Origin: Clostridiales bacterium
GTDB lineage: Bacteria > Bacillota > Clostridia > Christensenellales > UBA1242
DNA: 64,000 nucleotides
Direction of reading: 5' to 3'
NCBI GenBank assembly: GCA_015069325.1
Contig: SVIV01000001.1
Span: 17,416 to 81,415, forward strand
The number at the start of each line of letters is the position of its first letter. Position 1 is the first letter of the stretch. The notes beneath the pieces were generated by a model. It saw nothing but the letters and a program-made list of their open reading frames with translations, ran no database searches and was not told where the DNA came from. The position numbers and the translations under genes were made by a program. Below, in pieces: positions 1 to 10,162 of this stretch.

Positions 1-2
1 AA

Positions 3-683
3 GGAATTCTTTTTCACACAGATGCAGTTCAAGCGGTAGGGCATATCAACGTTGATGTTGAAAAAATGAATATAGATATGTTGTCAATTGCAGGACATAA
101 ATTCCACGGCCCTAAAGGAATAGGTGTCCTTTATGCAAGAAGAAAGGTTTTGCTTTCAAATTTAATTGAAGGTGGTGCTCAAGAAAGCGGGAAGCGTGGT
201 GGAACGGAAAATGTTGCTGGTGCGGTTGGGCTTGCTTATGCATTAAAAATGGCTACAGAAGAAATGGAAGAAGTCAATGCAAGATTAACAATTTTCAGAG
301 ATAAACTTATAAAAGCACTTCTTAAAATTCCGCACTCCGCATTGAATGGAGATAAGACAAAACGACTTCCAAATAATGTTAACATTTGCTTTGAAGGGAT
401 TGAAGGGGAAAGCCTATTGCTTCTTCTTGATGACGAAGGAATATGTGCTTCAAGCGGTAGCGCTTGCACCTCAGGTTCACTTGATCCAAGCCACGTGCTT
501 TTAGCAATAGGCAGACCACACGAAGTTGCGCATGGTTCACTTAGGCTCTCATTAAGCAAATATACAACTCAAGAAGAAATTGATAAAACGATTGAAATTG
601 TGCCTAAAGTGGTTGAGCATTTAAGAAAAATGTCGCCTGTTTGGCATTCGTTACAAAAAGGAGAAAGAAAATATGTTATATAG
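3..683 (+). CDS. Cysteine desulfurase (NifS/IscS family), 5' truncated by window edge
   Basis: Frame is open upstream of the listed ATG and reads [25 protein letters not shown]-site region [17 protein letters not shown] and catalytic Cys loop [11 protein letters not shown]; directly followed by iscU. Confidence 0.95.
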   Translation, partial: GILFHTDAVQAVGHINVDVEKMNIDMLSIAGHKFHGPKGIGVLYARRKVLLSNLIEGGAQESGKRGGTENVAGAVGLAYALKMATEEMEEVNARLTIFRDKLIKALLKIPHSALNGDKTKRLPNNVNICFEGIEGESLLLLLDDEGICASSGSACTSGSLDPSHVLLAIGRPHEVAHGSLRLSLSKYTTQEEIDKTIEIVPKVVEHLRKMSPVWHSLQKGERKYVI

Positions 684-1098
684 CGAAAAGGTTATGGACC
701 ACTTTAGGAATCCAAGAAATGTTGGCGAAATAGAAAATGCTGATGGTATCGGTGAAGTGGGCAATGCGAAGTGTGGCGATATTATGAGAATGTATATTAA
801 AGTTGAAAATAATATCATCACAGATTGCAAATTTATGACTTTTGGTTGTGGCAGTGCCATTGCAACAAGTTCAATGGCGACCGAACTGATTAAAGGAAAA
901 CCTGTTGAAGAAGCAGTTAAAATTACAAATAAAGCAGTAGTCGAAGCTCTTGACGGGCTTCCTGCACACAAGCTTCATTGTTCAGTTTTGGCAGAAGAAG
1001 CAGTTAAGGCAGCAGTAAAAGATTATTATGATAAAAATGGAATAAGTTACAACCCTGCAGATTATGCAAAAGGCGAATGGGGACACGATCATAAATAA
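673..1098 (+). CDS. iscU: Fe-S cluster scaffold protein IscU/NifU-like
   Basis: [30 protein letters not shown], conserved Cys residues; overlaps end of cysteine desulfurase. Confidence 0.95.
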   Translation: MLYSEKVMDHFRNPRNVGEIENADGIGEVGNAKCGDIMRMYIKVENNIITDCKFMTFGCGSAIATSSMATELIKGKPVEEAVKITNKAVVEALDGLPAHKLHCSVLAEEAVKAAVKDYYDKNGISYNPADYAKGEWGHDHK

Positions 1099-1100
1099 GA

Positions 1101-1127
1101 AAGATAGCAAAAGGCTATCTTTTTATT
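1101..1127 (+). terminator. Intrinsic terminator after iscU
   Basis: agatagc-aaaag-gctatct followed by T-rich tract. Confidence 0.8.
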
Positions 1128-1161
1128 TTCAGACAACTTTAAACTGAAAATGAAACAAAAT

Positions 1162-1188
1162 AAAAAGTAGGCCAATTGCCTACTTTTT
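1162..1188 (-). terminator. Intrinsic terminator for the minus-strand HAD gene (roughly bidirectional)
   Basis: aaaaagtaggc-caatt-gcctacttttt. Confidence 0.75.
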
Positions 1189-1807
1189 ATTTGTTTGCGA
1201 AGTCTTCGCTACAAAGTAAATCGTTGATGTAATGTTTGTAATGATTGAAATCCAATATTCGTTGAACGCCTTCGCCGGGTTGTAAATCTTTATTAAATTC
1301 AGTTGTCGCCAAAAGAGCTTGACAAGGGTGAGAGTGGTTTTTAAAATGCGTTGCAACATTTGCAGTTATTTTTAAATCGTCATCAAAAAAGAAATCCGCT
1401 TGTTCAATTTCGCATATTTTTTCTTTGTCAATTCTTCCTGTGTAAAGTTTGTGATATTTTATTTTATTTTTTGCTAGCCAGAGTTTTGTTACAAGCACTG
1501 GTGTTGTGTGCCAGTCTGTTGCTCTTGCTGTGGCAATAACTATTTTATGACCATTATCAAACAGAGAATTGATAAAATCAACAGCACCTTTTTTGCAAGG
1601 AAATTCAAGCATCATTTCATCGCCATAAATTTTATACCATGTTAAAGCGATTTTTTTACTCCAATCAAATTTTCCTTCTGCAAATCTGGTATTTGCATTG
1701 GTTTTATGAAAAGGAAGATTGTGTTCTTTAATAAAATTCCATATATATTTTTGGCTGTAATCATCAGTGTCACAAACGGTGTCATCAAGGTCAAAAACAA
1801 ATGTCAT
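1187..1807 (-). CDS. HAD-superfamily hydrolase, 5' nucleotidase-like
   Basis: Motif I FDLDDTVCDTDD, IATARATDW, DFFFDDDLK. Confidence 0.75.
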   Translation of the reverse strand: MTFVFDLDDTVCDTDDYSQKYIWNFIKEHNLPFHKTNANTRFAEGKFDWSKKIALTWYKIYGDEMMLEFPCKKGAVDFINSLFDNGHKIVIATARATDWHTTPVLVTKLWLAKNKIKYHKLYTGRIDKEKICEIEQADFFFDDDLKITANVATHFKNHSHPCQALLATTEFNKDLQPGEGVQRILDFNHYKHYINDLLCSEDFANK

Positions 1808-1903
1808 AATTATTCTCCTTCATTTATACTATCATATAATTACGATTTGTCAAGTCTAAATATTCAAGATATGTATATAGCAGAAAATTCTGCTATATTT
1901 TAA

Positions 1904-2167
1904 TTAGTGAAAGCGTCTAAAAAGACAGCAGAATGGACAACGACAAGTTCTGCATCTATTTGTTTCAGGTCTTTTTTCTTCACAGCGCGTTGTTTCTTTT
2001 CTGTCGCAATTGTCGTCGTTATTTTGAGAAGGATATTGTGTGCCTACAAAATAGCCATAAAAAATCTTTTTGTCTGAATTATTATGGTCGCAGTCGCAGT
2101 TCCAATCTTGTGGGAAATTGCATTGAGATTCCCAGTTCTCGTTGTTAAAATTTTCTTGATAATTCAT
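1904..2167 (-). CDS. Small Cys/Asn-rich hypothetical protein (87 aa)
   Basis: ORF with RBS aggag upstream of ATG; MNYQENFNNENWESQC...CRTCRCPFCCLFRRFH. Confidence 0.5.
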   Translation of the reverse strand: MNYQENFNNENWESQCNFPQDWNCDCDHNNSDKKIFYGYFVGTQYPSQNNDDNCDRKETTRCEEKRPETNRCRTCRCPFCCLFRRFH

Positions 2168-2341
2168 TTGTTTTTTCTCCTGTATTGTGAAGGGTAAAAG
2201 ATTGCCTTATTTGCCCTTCACTACATAATATGGATATAAAAAATGATATGTGAAAAAGAATAAAATAAAATCATTTTACAAATATTAATATTAATTTGGA
2301 AAATTAGAATTTTTATGATAATCTATTATTAAGGAAAGCAA

Positions 2342-5300
2342 ATGAAGAAGAAATATTTTATATTTTTTTTATTTTTTATTTTATCTCTTTGTGTGGGAAT
2401 TAATTTTTTCAGCGTAGGTAGTGCTGATTTTGGTCAAGCGCAAGCATTGCCACTTTCAAAACAACTTGCTAAAATTGATCGAAACATAGAATATATTTAT
2501 TTGGATAAAGAGATCGATGTCCTTTCTTTGCAACAAAAGTTAGGAATTGAAAGTTTAGAAGGGGCAAATAATCTATTATCTAATAAAACTTTGACGCCTG
2601 TGCAAGTGGAATCTCTTTGCCATGAAAATGACTTTATTGTTGAAGATAAAGGCGATTATTATAAAGTAATAAATCAATATGCATCAAAAACCTTAATTGC
2701 TGATGCACCGCTTGCTAATACATATAATGCAAAATATACCTTTACATACGAAGACAGCGTTGCACTTTATTTTGAAAGTATTGAAGAAACAAAAGATGCA
2801 TACAGTGCGATGAAAGAAGCAGGAGAAAAGGTTGTAATTGACGTTGTGTGCTCAGTTTATGATGATTTTTCTGTGCAAAGCACAAATTATTATACTTGGG
2901 GCTATGATGCAATGGATGTTGCCACGTATAATAATTATTTATCCACAAACAACTGCGGTAAGGAATTAGTTGTTGCCGTTTTGGATACAGGAATAAACAC
3001 ATCTCATGCAATACTTAAAAATAGGATACTTAAAGATGCGTCTGGCAAATATGTAGGTGATGCAATTTATAATTCAACTTACACATATAGTGGATATAAC
3101 TTTGAAGATGACCATTATCAAATAGAAATAGCTGAGGAAGTCAAAGAAAGTTGGGGACACGGAAGCCACGTCGCAGGAATTATAACGCAACTCACCCCAA
3201 GCAATGTGAAAATTTTACCAATCAAAATAGCAAACAAGTATGGTTTGATGACAACTCAAGATATAATCGATGCTTTGCAAATGGTCATTGATTATATTGA
3301 AGACGGCTATAATGTTGTTTCAGTCAACATCAGTGCAGGTGGGGAATGTTTGGACGAACAGGACCGAAACGAAATAAAAGCTAAGTTTAATGAAAAACTT
3401 GAAGTCTTACGAGATTCTTATGCAGTTAGCACTGTTGCTGCGGCAGGTAACGATGAACAAGATTGTCAATACACATTGCCAGCGTCGGTTGATGATATGA
3501 TTACTGTGTCTGCCCTTATGGATACCGCTGGTGTTTATCAGTTTGATGCTTCTTATTCTAATTTTGGTAGTTATATAGATATAAGTGCACCAGGCAGTAT
3601 GATAGTTTCTGCAACAAATAAGAAAAATTCAAATGGAAAGTGCGAAAATGATTTGGTTTATATGTGGGGGACTTCCCAAGCAGCACCGCACGTTGCTGGC
3701 GCACTTGCACTACTTTGTTTGGATAAAAATTATTACACTGCAGGAGTAGCAAACTACACAGCCGAAGAAATTGAAAGTAGATTGTTTGCAGCTTGCAAGG
3801 TAATTGATACAAGCCATTCAAACTGGGCTAAATATTATGGACACGGAATGGTAAATCTTAAAAATGCGGTGCAGACAAATTCAACAATTTCTTACTCCGC
3901 ACAAGACACAGAAGTATTTTATGATGGCAATTATCACAACATAAAAGTTTCGGTATCAAGTCCAGCAAACTATTCAATTACATACAGTTTAAATGGCACA
4001 ACATATTTTTCGGATATAACAACAAATTCTGCGTTTAAAAATTTTACTAATGGAAATAAAAAAATATATTATAAAATTTCAGCCACAGGTCATACGACTG
4101 TTATAGGAAATGCAAACTTAAATATTAAGCGACGACCGGTTACAATAAATGTAAAAAATCAGACGTTTACATATGGAAGCGTAGCATTTGACAAAACAAA
4201 ATATTCAATTACATCTGGTTCTATTATTGCAAGCGATGCAGGGCAATTTATCCTTTCAACGACAGCATTAGCTACGAGTGGAAAAGGGAATTACAAAATT
4301 AAAATGTCTTGCTCGAGTCAAAACTACTCGCTTTCAAGCAACGAAGGGACACTTTCGATTTTTGCAAGAAGTATTGCGATTGCCATTGGAGATAAAACTG
4401 TTGGCTATGGCGAAAGTATTAGTTTAACCGATTTACCATACACTGTAACAAGTGGAAGCGTCGTGGGCGGTGATGATTTGGGATTGCGATTATCTTGCGC
4501 AGCTACAAGGGGTAGCAATGTGGGGGATTATGACATCACTCTATCAAGCTGGACCAATGACAATTATAATATTACTTCGACTTCGGGCAATTTAAAAATA
4601 GAAAGAAGAAAAATCTCATTAAAACTTAATAATCAAACCCTTGAATATGGAGATTCGTATAGTATAGATGATGCTTGTGGAAGCGCTTATAGTATTACAA
4701 GCGGAAGTTTATATAGCGGTGATAGTTTGGGTGCGGTTATCGCAAGCAGAACGATCATTACAGGTAAAGGAGAATATACTTTATATTTACAAGATTATTC
4801 AAACAAAAATTATGATGTCGTGTCTGCAACAGAAAGTAAACTTACTATTTCGCCACGAAAATTAAGTGCAATTGTATTAGACCAACATTTTGAATATGGA
4901 GAATCCGTTGCGTTTGATCAAACAAAATATTCAGTATCAGGCGATGTGCTTTCAGGGGACAACTTGGGGATAACTCTTGCGTGCGATACAACTAAGATTA
5001 AAGATGCAGGAAAATATCCAATAGCCTTTAGTTACACAAACAAAAACTATGATTTGACTGTTCAATCGGGATATATTGTAATTGATCCTAAAGAGATTAC
5101 TCTAAGTGCAGGGGAATATTCATTTACATATGGTGAAGTTGATTTGTCAGAAGTAACATATTCTGTAATAAGTGGGCAGGTCCTTGCGGGAGACGATGTG
5201 GCATTTGAGATTGATACTGCTGGAATAAACAACAAAACTCCTGCAGGTAATTACGATCTTAGTGCAACATCAAGAAATAAAAATTATATCATAACAGTTG

Positions 5301-6160
5301 AAAATGGTAAGGTGGAAATTAAAAAACGTGATATAACAGTTGCAAGTTCACAAATTAGGGTATATGGCGAAGCCAATAATTTAGATAATGATTTTTACTC
5401 ACTGGAAAGAGGGGAGATAAAGAATAATGATGATTTGCAAATAGTTTTTGGTAGCGTTGCTAGTGAAAGTGAAGGGATTGGAAGTTATCCTTTAACTGTT
5501 GAATCTTGCAATAAAAATTATAACATTACTGTTGAAGGCGAGTTGCAAATAGTTCCAAGAAATTTGAGAATTGTTTTGAAAAGACAATCATCAGAATATG
5601 GTGAAAATATCAGTCTTTTACAAAATCAGTATTATATTAAAACTCCATTGCCAGCATTTGAAAATAAAGAGAATTTAAATATTACTTTATATACCACTGC
5701 AACAAACGCAAGTTCAACGGGATTATATGAAATTACTGCAAGTTGTGATAATGCAAATTATTCGTTTTCTTATGAAAAAGCAAACTATAAAATTACACCA
5801 AGAAAACTTTACGTCAAGCTAGATGACCAACAGGTAAAATATTCAAATGATATTAAGTTGAATAATTTTGCATATCAACTTGTATCAGGTAGTTTGCTTG
5901 CTGGCGATCAACTTGACATTACAATTTATTCAACCAGCACAACATTTTCAAAGTCGGGCGGAAGTTATGTCCTGACAGCATCAATTGACAACGAAAATTA
6001 TGAGCTAGTTATAATGACTGGCACACTTATCGTTGACGCTGACTTTACTTATATGATAATTGTCCTTGCGGGTTCGGTTGGTGCAGTAGCGGTAATGACA
6101 ATGTTGCTTTGCATTTTTGGCAGACCAAGAAAAAAGAAAAATAAATTTACATTTGATTAA
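2342..6160 (+). CDS. Secreted subtilisin-like (S8) serine protease with eight MBG-type repeats and C-terminal TM anchor
   Basis: Signal peptide; Asp VVAVLDTGINTSH, His GHGSHVAGI, Ser WGTSQAAPHVAGALALL; repeats of form RK(I/L)xxxxxxxxxxYGxxxxxxxxxYxxxSGxxxxGDxL...GxYxxxxxxxNxNY; C-term IIVLAGSVGAVAVMTMLLCIFGRPRKKK. Confidence 0.93.
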   Translation: MKKKYFIFFLFFILSLCVGINFFSVGSADFGQAQALPLSKQLAKIDRNIEYIYLDKEIDVLSLQQKLGIESLEGANNLLSNKTLTPVQVESLCHENDFIVEDKGDYYKVINQYASKTLIADAPLANTYNAKYTFTYEDSVALYFESIEETKDAYSAMKEAGEKVVIDVVCSVYDDFSVQSTNYYTWGYDAMDVATYNNYLSTNNCGKELVVAVLDTGINTSHAILKNRILKDASGKYVGDAIYNSTYTYSGYNFEDDHYQIEIAEEVKESWGHGSHVAGIITQLTPSNVKILPIKIANKYGLMTTQDIIDALQMVIDYIEDGYNVVSVNISAGGECLDEQDRNEIKAKFNEKLEVLRDSYAVSTVAAAGNDEQDCQYTLPASVDDMITVSALMDTAGVYQFDASYSNFGSYIDISAPGSMIVSATNKKNSNGKCENDLVYMWGTSQAAPHVAGALALLCLDKNYYTAGVANYTAEEIESRLFAACKVIDTSHSNWAKYYGHGMVNLKNAVQTNSTISYSAQDTEVFYDGNYHNIKVSVSSPANYSITYSLNGTTYFSDITTNSAFKNFTNGNKKIYYKISATGHTTVIGNANLNIKRRPVTINVKNQTFTYGSVAFDKTKYSITSGSIIASDAGQFILSTTALATSGKGNYKIKMSCSSQNYSLSSNEGTLSIFARSIAIAIGDKTVGYGESISLTDLPYTVTSGSVVGGDDLGLRLSCAATRGSNVGDYDITLSSWTNDNYNITSTSGNLKIERRKISLKLNNQTLEYGDSYSIDDACGSAYSITSGSLYSGDSLGAVIASRTIITGKGEYTLYLQDYSNKNYDVVSATESKLTISPRKLSAIVLDQHFEYGESVAFDQTKYSVSGDVLSGDNLGITLACDTTKIKDAGKYPIAFSYTNKNYDLTVQSGYIVIDPKEITLSAGEYSFTYGEVDLSEVTYSVISGQVLAGDDVAFEIDTAGINNKTPAGNYDLSATSRNKNYIITVENGKVEIKKRDITVASSQIRVYGEANNLDNDFYSLERGEIKNNDDLQIVFGSVASESEGIGSYPLTVESCNKNYNITVEGELQIVPRNLRIVLKRQSSEYGENISLLQNQYYIKTPLPAFENKENLNITLYTTATNASSTGLYEITASCDNANYSFSYEKANYKITPRKLYVKLDDQQVKYSNDIKLNNFAYQLVSGSLLAGDQLDITIYSTSTTFSKSGGSYVLTASIDNENYELVIMTGTLIVDADFTYMIIVLAGSVGAVAVMTMLLCIFGRPRKKKNKFTFD

Positions 6161-6192
6161 AAAAAAGAGTCTAATTAAGACTCTTTTTTTAT
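6161..6192. terminator. Bidirectional intrinsic terminator between convergent genes
   Basis: aaaaagagtc-taatta-gactcttttt. Confidence 0.85.
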
Positions 6193-6872
6193 TCTGCTTT
6201 CTTTTGAAGGCTTGGGCTAAGCGCAAGTAATATTTCTGCGGGATAGTAAGATGCCAAACACAACAAACCAAATACATTGTGTAAGTTTAAATTACTGAAG
6301 TTGTCAAACAGCAACATCAAATCAGAGAAGAAGAACAGTAAACTTCCAATAAAAATAATCAAGTTGATTAAGTTTCTCTCTCTTATCAAGTTTGAAAGTG
6401 ATTTGCCAAGCATAAAGGAAATCACTATTGCGTAAATGAGTATTAAAATTTTCATTGATGCACTAAAAGTAAATACTGGAATAAACAGTATAACAAGGAC
6501 ACTAGCAAGTGATATAATTCCGCCTGCAATTAAATCAGTCCATTTGAATCTGCACAGTATGCAATATGCGATAAAGTAGATAATATGACCAACTGCAAAC
6601 AAAATTGCACCAATCATAAATTCAAGATTTAACACAATGTCTCCAAGCATTGCAAATGTCAACCCTATTACCATTGTAATTGCAAAACTTAAATTTGGCA
6701 GTTTGTGAATTTTTGTATAAACCAAACTGACTACGCCTATCCCCACGAAACTTGCGCTTGCAAGCGCTTTGACCCAAAGTTGAGTATCAAGAATATAAAA
6801 TATGTCGCCAATTAAAGTTGTTATGATTAATAGTAGATAAATAATATTGAAAGTATTAAAAATTTTTTTCAT
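6189..6872 (-). CDS. YhhN-family (lysoplasmalogenase-like) multi-TM protein
   Basis: Polytopic; MLGDIVLNLEFMIGAILFAVGHIIY, FFFSDLMLLFD, SYYPAEILLALS. Confidence 0.75.
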   Translation of the reverse strand: MKKIFNTFNIIYLLLIITTLIGDIFYILDTQLWVKALASASFVGIGVVSLVYTKIHKLPNLSFAITMVIGLTFAMLGDIVLNLEFMIGAILFAVGHIIYFIAYCILCRFKWTDLIAGGIISLASVLVILFIPVFTFSASMKILILIYAIVISFMLGKSLSNLIRERNLINLIIFIGSLLFFFSDLMLLFDNFSNLNLHNVFGLLCLASYYPAEILLALSPSLQKKAE

Positions 6873-6881
6873 AATATTCTC

Positions 6882-8258
6882 CTATTTTAAGAATCTTCTT
6901 ATAAAAAAGTATTTTATTTTGTTCATTGGTTGATATCTCATAGGAAGGTCAAGCCAAGTGCGTTTATTTACAATGCTTTTGTAATGCGAGAAAGTGTCAA
7001 AGCCAATTTTTCCATGATAAGCACCCATACCGCTTTGCTTGACCCCGCCAAATCCAAGTCGAGAAGTTGCAAGATGAATAATGCAATCATTTATGCAACC
7101 ACCGCCAAAGTCGCAAGTTGAAATTGCACGGTTTTGATTTTCTTTTGATGAAGAGAAGATGTAAAGTGCAAGCGGTTTATTCCTCATTCTGATATTTTCG
7201 ATTGCGTCACCTAAGCGGTCAAATGTGATTATAGGAAGCAGCGGCCCAAAAATTTCATTCTGCATTATTATGCTGTCCCAATCTGCTTCTATAATGGTAG
7301 GTTCAATTTTTAATTTATTTTGATTAAACTTTCCGCCAAAAATCACTTTTTCATTTTGAAGCAAATCAACCAGCCCATCAAATTGTTTTTGATTGATAAT
7401 TCTTGGATAGTTATCGTTTTCAAGTGGGTGAGTAGAGTATTGTAAGATTATTTGACGTTCTATTTCTTTAATAAGCTCATCTTTAACTGATGAATGACAA
7501 TAAACATAGTCAGGCGCTATACAAGTTTGACCAGCATTCATAAACTTGCCAAATACAAGTCTGCGAGCGGTGAGTTGAATGTTTGCAGTTTCGTCAACAA
7601 TGCAAGGACTTTTTCCACCAAGTTCAAGAGTTATAGGGGTTAATGTTTGAGCTGCTTTTTGATGAATCATTTTGCCAACGCTGGAACTGCCGGTAAAGAA
7701 GATATAATCAAATTCTTGTTCAAGCAAGAAGTCGCATTCGTCTCGTCCCCCCATAACAGTTAAAACTTGTTGTTCAGGGAATGTCATTTTCAAAAGTTTT
7801 TCGATTACAGCTTGCACATTTTTTGTTGTTCCACTAGGTTTTACTACTGCTAAGTTGCCTGCAGATATTGCATCAACTAGGGGTTCGAGAGCAAGCATAA
7901 AAGGATAGTTCCAAGGGCTAATAATTAGCACAATACCATAAGGCACGGGCATTGAATAACTTTTTGCAGGAAACTGTGCAAGGGGCGAAAGTTTTCTATT
8001 TGATTTTGCAAATTTTTTAATGTGTTTTATCATATAGTTTATTTCGCTTAACACCATTCCTACTTCGCACATATAGGCTTCTTCTTTCGATTTATTTAAG
8101 TCTTTTTTCAGTGCGTCAAAGATTTCATCTTCAAGAAGTTTGATGTTTGTTCTAAGAAGTTTGAGTGCATTGATTCTGTTTTGAACAGATAAAAGCGGAT
8201 TATATTTTAAATGCTCTCTCTGGCTTTTTATTTTTTCAATAATTAAATTACTGTCCAT
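6882..8258 (-). CDS. Aldehyde dehydrogenase
   Basis: ISPWNYPF, FTGSSSVGKMIHQKAAQ, ELGGKSPCIV, GKFMNAGQTCIAPDYV; start set at MDSN, 39 codons inside the listed ORF. Confidence 0.93.
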   Translation of the reverse strand: MDSNLIIEKIKSQREHLKYNPLLSVQNRINALKLLRTNIKLLEDEIFDALKKDLNKSKEEAYMCEVGMVLSEINYMIKHIKKFAKSNRKLSPLAQFPAKSYSMPVPYGIVLIISPWNYPFMLALEPLVDAISAGNLAVVKPSGTTKNVQAVIEKLLKMTFPEQQVLTVMGGRDECDFLLEQEFDYIFFTGSSSVGKMIHQKAAQTLTPITLELGGKSPCIVDETANIQLTARRLVFGKFMNAGQTCIAPDYVYCHSSVKDELIKEIERQIILQYSTHPLENDNYPRIINQKQFDGLVDLLQNEKVIFGGKFNQNKLKIEPTIIEADWDSIIMQNEIFGPLLPIITFDRLGDAIENIRMRNKPLALYIFSSSKENQNRAISTCDFGGGCINDCIIHLATSRLGFGGVKQSGMGAYHGKIGFDTFSHYKSIVNKRTWLDLPMRYQPMNKIKYFFIRRFLK

Positions 8259-9453
8259 TTTTAATCTCCATATAAACATTTTCAAATTTTTCTTTAGTCC
8301 ACAAAACTGGCACAGGATAAAGCGGGTTGCCTTCCTTTTCGGCGGTTTGAGCAAGATTAGGGATATCTTCATCAATAATTTGTGGTATAGATGAAGGGAT
8401 ATTCATTTGTTGGTTTAAATTTTCTATGTGGTTAATAAAAAGTTTTGCGCCCTTTTCTATGGTTGTATTTGTGTCAAATAGGCCTGCATATGTGCCCATT
8501 TCCCACAATTTAGTATAAATTTTTCTGCCATATTTTTTAAGCACAATTGGAAGAATAACCGCATTTGCTAGTCCGTGTGCAATATTGTATTTTCCACCTA
8601 GAGAATGTGCAATTGCGTGAACATATCCCACATAAGATTTTGTGAAAGCAAGCCCTGCCTTGTATGATGCAAAAAGCATATTGTGCCTTGCTTCAAAATT
8701 GTTTGGATTGTTGTAAACTTCCAAAATATTAGCAAAAATCATTTTGATTGCGTCTAACGCGTAAACTCGTGTATCTTTGGTTGTGCTTTTTCCGATATAT
8801 GCTTCAATTGCGTGAGTAAGTGCGTCCATAGCAGTTGTTGCCGTTATGTGTTTTGGAAGACCTAAAGTCAGGTTTGCATCTAAAAGTGCATAGCTTGGGA
8901 TTAGCGGGAAGTCGTTGATTGCATATTTATGCCTTGTTTCACTGTCTGTAATCACGCAGGCAAGCGTTGTTTCGCTTCCTGTTCCCGCAGTTGTTGGCAC
9001 CGCAATTAACGATGGAATCTTTTTGCGAACTTTTAAAACGCCCTTCATTTTACGTAAAGATTTCTTTGGCTTTGCAACCTTTGCACCGATTCCTTTGGCA
9101 CAATCAATCACGCTTCCACCGCCAACAGCAATAATGGCCTGGCAAGCGTTTTCTTTGTAAATTGCAAGCCCTTCTGCAACATTATTTGTCGTTGGGTTTG
9201 GCACTGTTTTGTCATAAACACAAACTTCAATGCCTTGTTCACTTAACAAATTTTCAAGTGGAAGGGTAAGATTTAAATTTCTTATTCCTTCATCAGTTAC
9301 TAAAAGCACTTTAGTGAGTTGTTTGTCTTTTAAAACCCTTGCGACATCGTCATTATTATTTAAAATTTCAGGTTCTCGATATGGAAGCATAGGAATCATC
9401 AATTTGAAAACCTTTTGATAAGTCCTTGCATAAAACTTCTTAAAAATATTCAT
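8248..9453 (-). CDS. Iron-containing alcohol dehydrogenase
   Basis: AVGGGSVIDCAKGI, PTTAGTGSETT, AMDALTHAIEAY, HAIAHSLGGKYNIAHGLANAVILP. Confidence 0.95.
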   Translation of the reverse strand: MNIFKKFYARTYQKVFKLMIPMLPYREPEILNNNDDVARVLKDKQLTKVLLVTDEGIRNLNLTLPLENLLSEQGIEVCVYDKTVPNPTTNNVAEGLAIYKENACQAIIAVGGGSVIDCAKGIGAKVAKPKKSLRKMKGVLKVRKKIPSLIAVPTTAGTGSETTLACVITDSETRHKYAINDFPLIPSYALLDANLTLGLPKHITATTAMDALTHAIEAYIGKSTTKDTRVYALDAIKMIFANILEVYNNPNNFEARHNMLFASYKAGLAFTKSYVGYVHAIAHSLGGKYNIAHGLANAVILPIVLKKYGRKIYTKLWEMGTYAGLFDTNTTIEKGAKLFINHIENLNQQMNIPSSIPQIIDEDIPNLAQTAEKEGNPLYPVPVLWTKEKFENVYMEIKNGQ

Positions 9454-9575
9454 ATTTACTCCTTTAATTATATAATTATGGTATCATATTTTTAGTTTTT
9501 AAGTCAAACTAAACTAATGAATTAAATTTTTCTTTTACCCCTTGATTTTTTAAAGGTTAACAGTATAATAAAAAT

Positions 9576-10031
9576 ATGAGATTTACTTTGTATAATGATA
9601 ATTACAAAAATGAACTAAACTCTTGGCAGGCGAAAGAAAGACTAAAGATGTTGACGGGGCTTGATGACTTTGTTGTTGTCAAAGGCACGCTTCTAGGTGA
9701 TTACCTTCAAATGATTGATAGGGAAATGCAAACAGTTTGCCTGCTCGCATTTGATAATAAAAGATTAATTGGCTTTGTTTGTTATGAGAAAAAGGATAAA
9801 GGGGAATATCATATAGAAATTATGGGTGTCAATCCCGATTTGCGTGGCAGGGGATATTGCAAAAAAATGCTAATATTGTTGAAGGAAATTTTAAGCAAAA
9901 ATCAAGATTTTGCAAAACTTTCATTGTCGGTAAATGTTAAAAATGAATTTGGCAAAAAGGCATTTGCTAAAGTATGCAATCAAAAAGGTATAAGCAAAAA
10001 TCCAAGATATGTCGAATATGAAATAAAATGA
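9576..10031 (+). CDS. GNAT-family N-acetyltransferase
   Basis: IEIMGVNPDLRGRGYCKKMLILL acetyl-CoA binding motif. Confidence 0.85.
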   Translation: MRFTLYNDNYKNELNSWQAKERLKMLTGLDDFVVVKGTLLGDYLQMIDREMQTVCLLAFDNKRLIGFVCYEKKDKGEYHIEIMGVNPDLRGRGYCKKMLILLKEILSKNQDFAKLSLSVNVKNEFGKKAFAKVCNQKGISKNPRYVEYEIK

Positions 10032-10040
10032 TTTTTAAAG

Positions 10041-10072
10041 AGAGAAATTTACAACGATTTCTCCTTTTTTTT
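10041..10072 (+). terminator. Intrinsic terminator
   Basis: agagaaat-ttacaacg-atttctcc then T8. Confidence 0.7.
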
Positions 10073-10162
10073 ATTTTGCTTAAAAAATGCTTATTTTTGC
10101 TTGACAAGAAAAGACCAAATTAAGTAAAATGATAACAAGAATAATGAAATTGGGAGATGAAA

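Noticed and set aside
651-971. Minus-strand ORF opposite iscU
   Set aside because: Antisense shadow of a confidently assigned gene.
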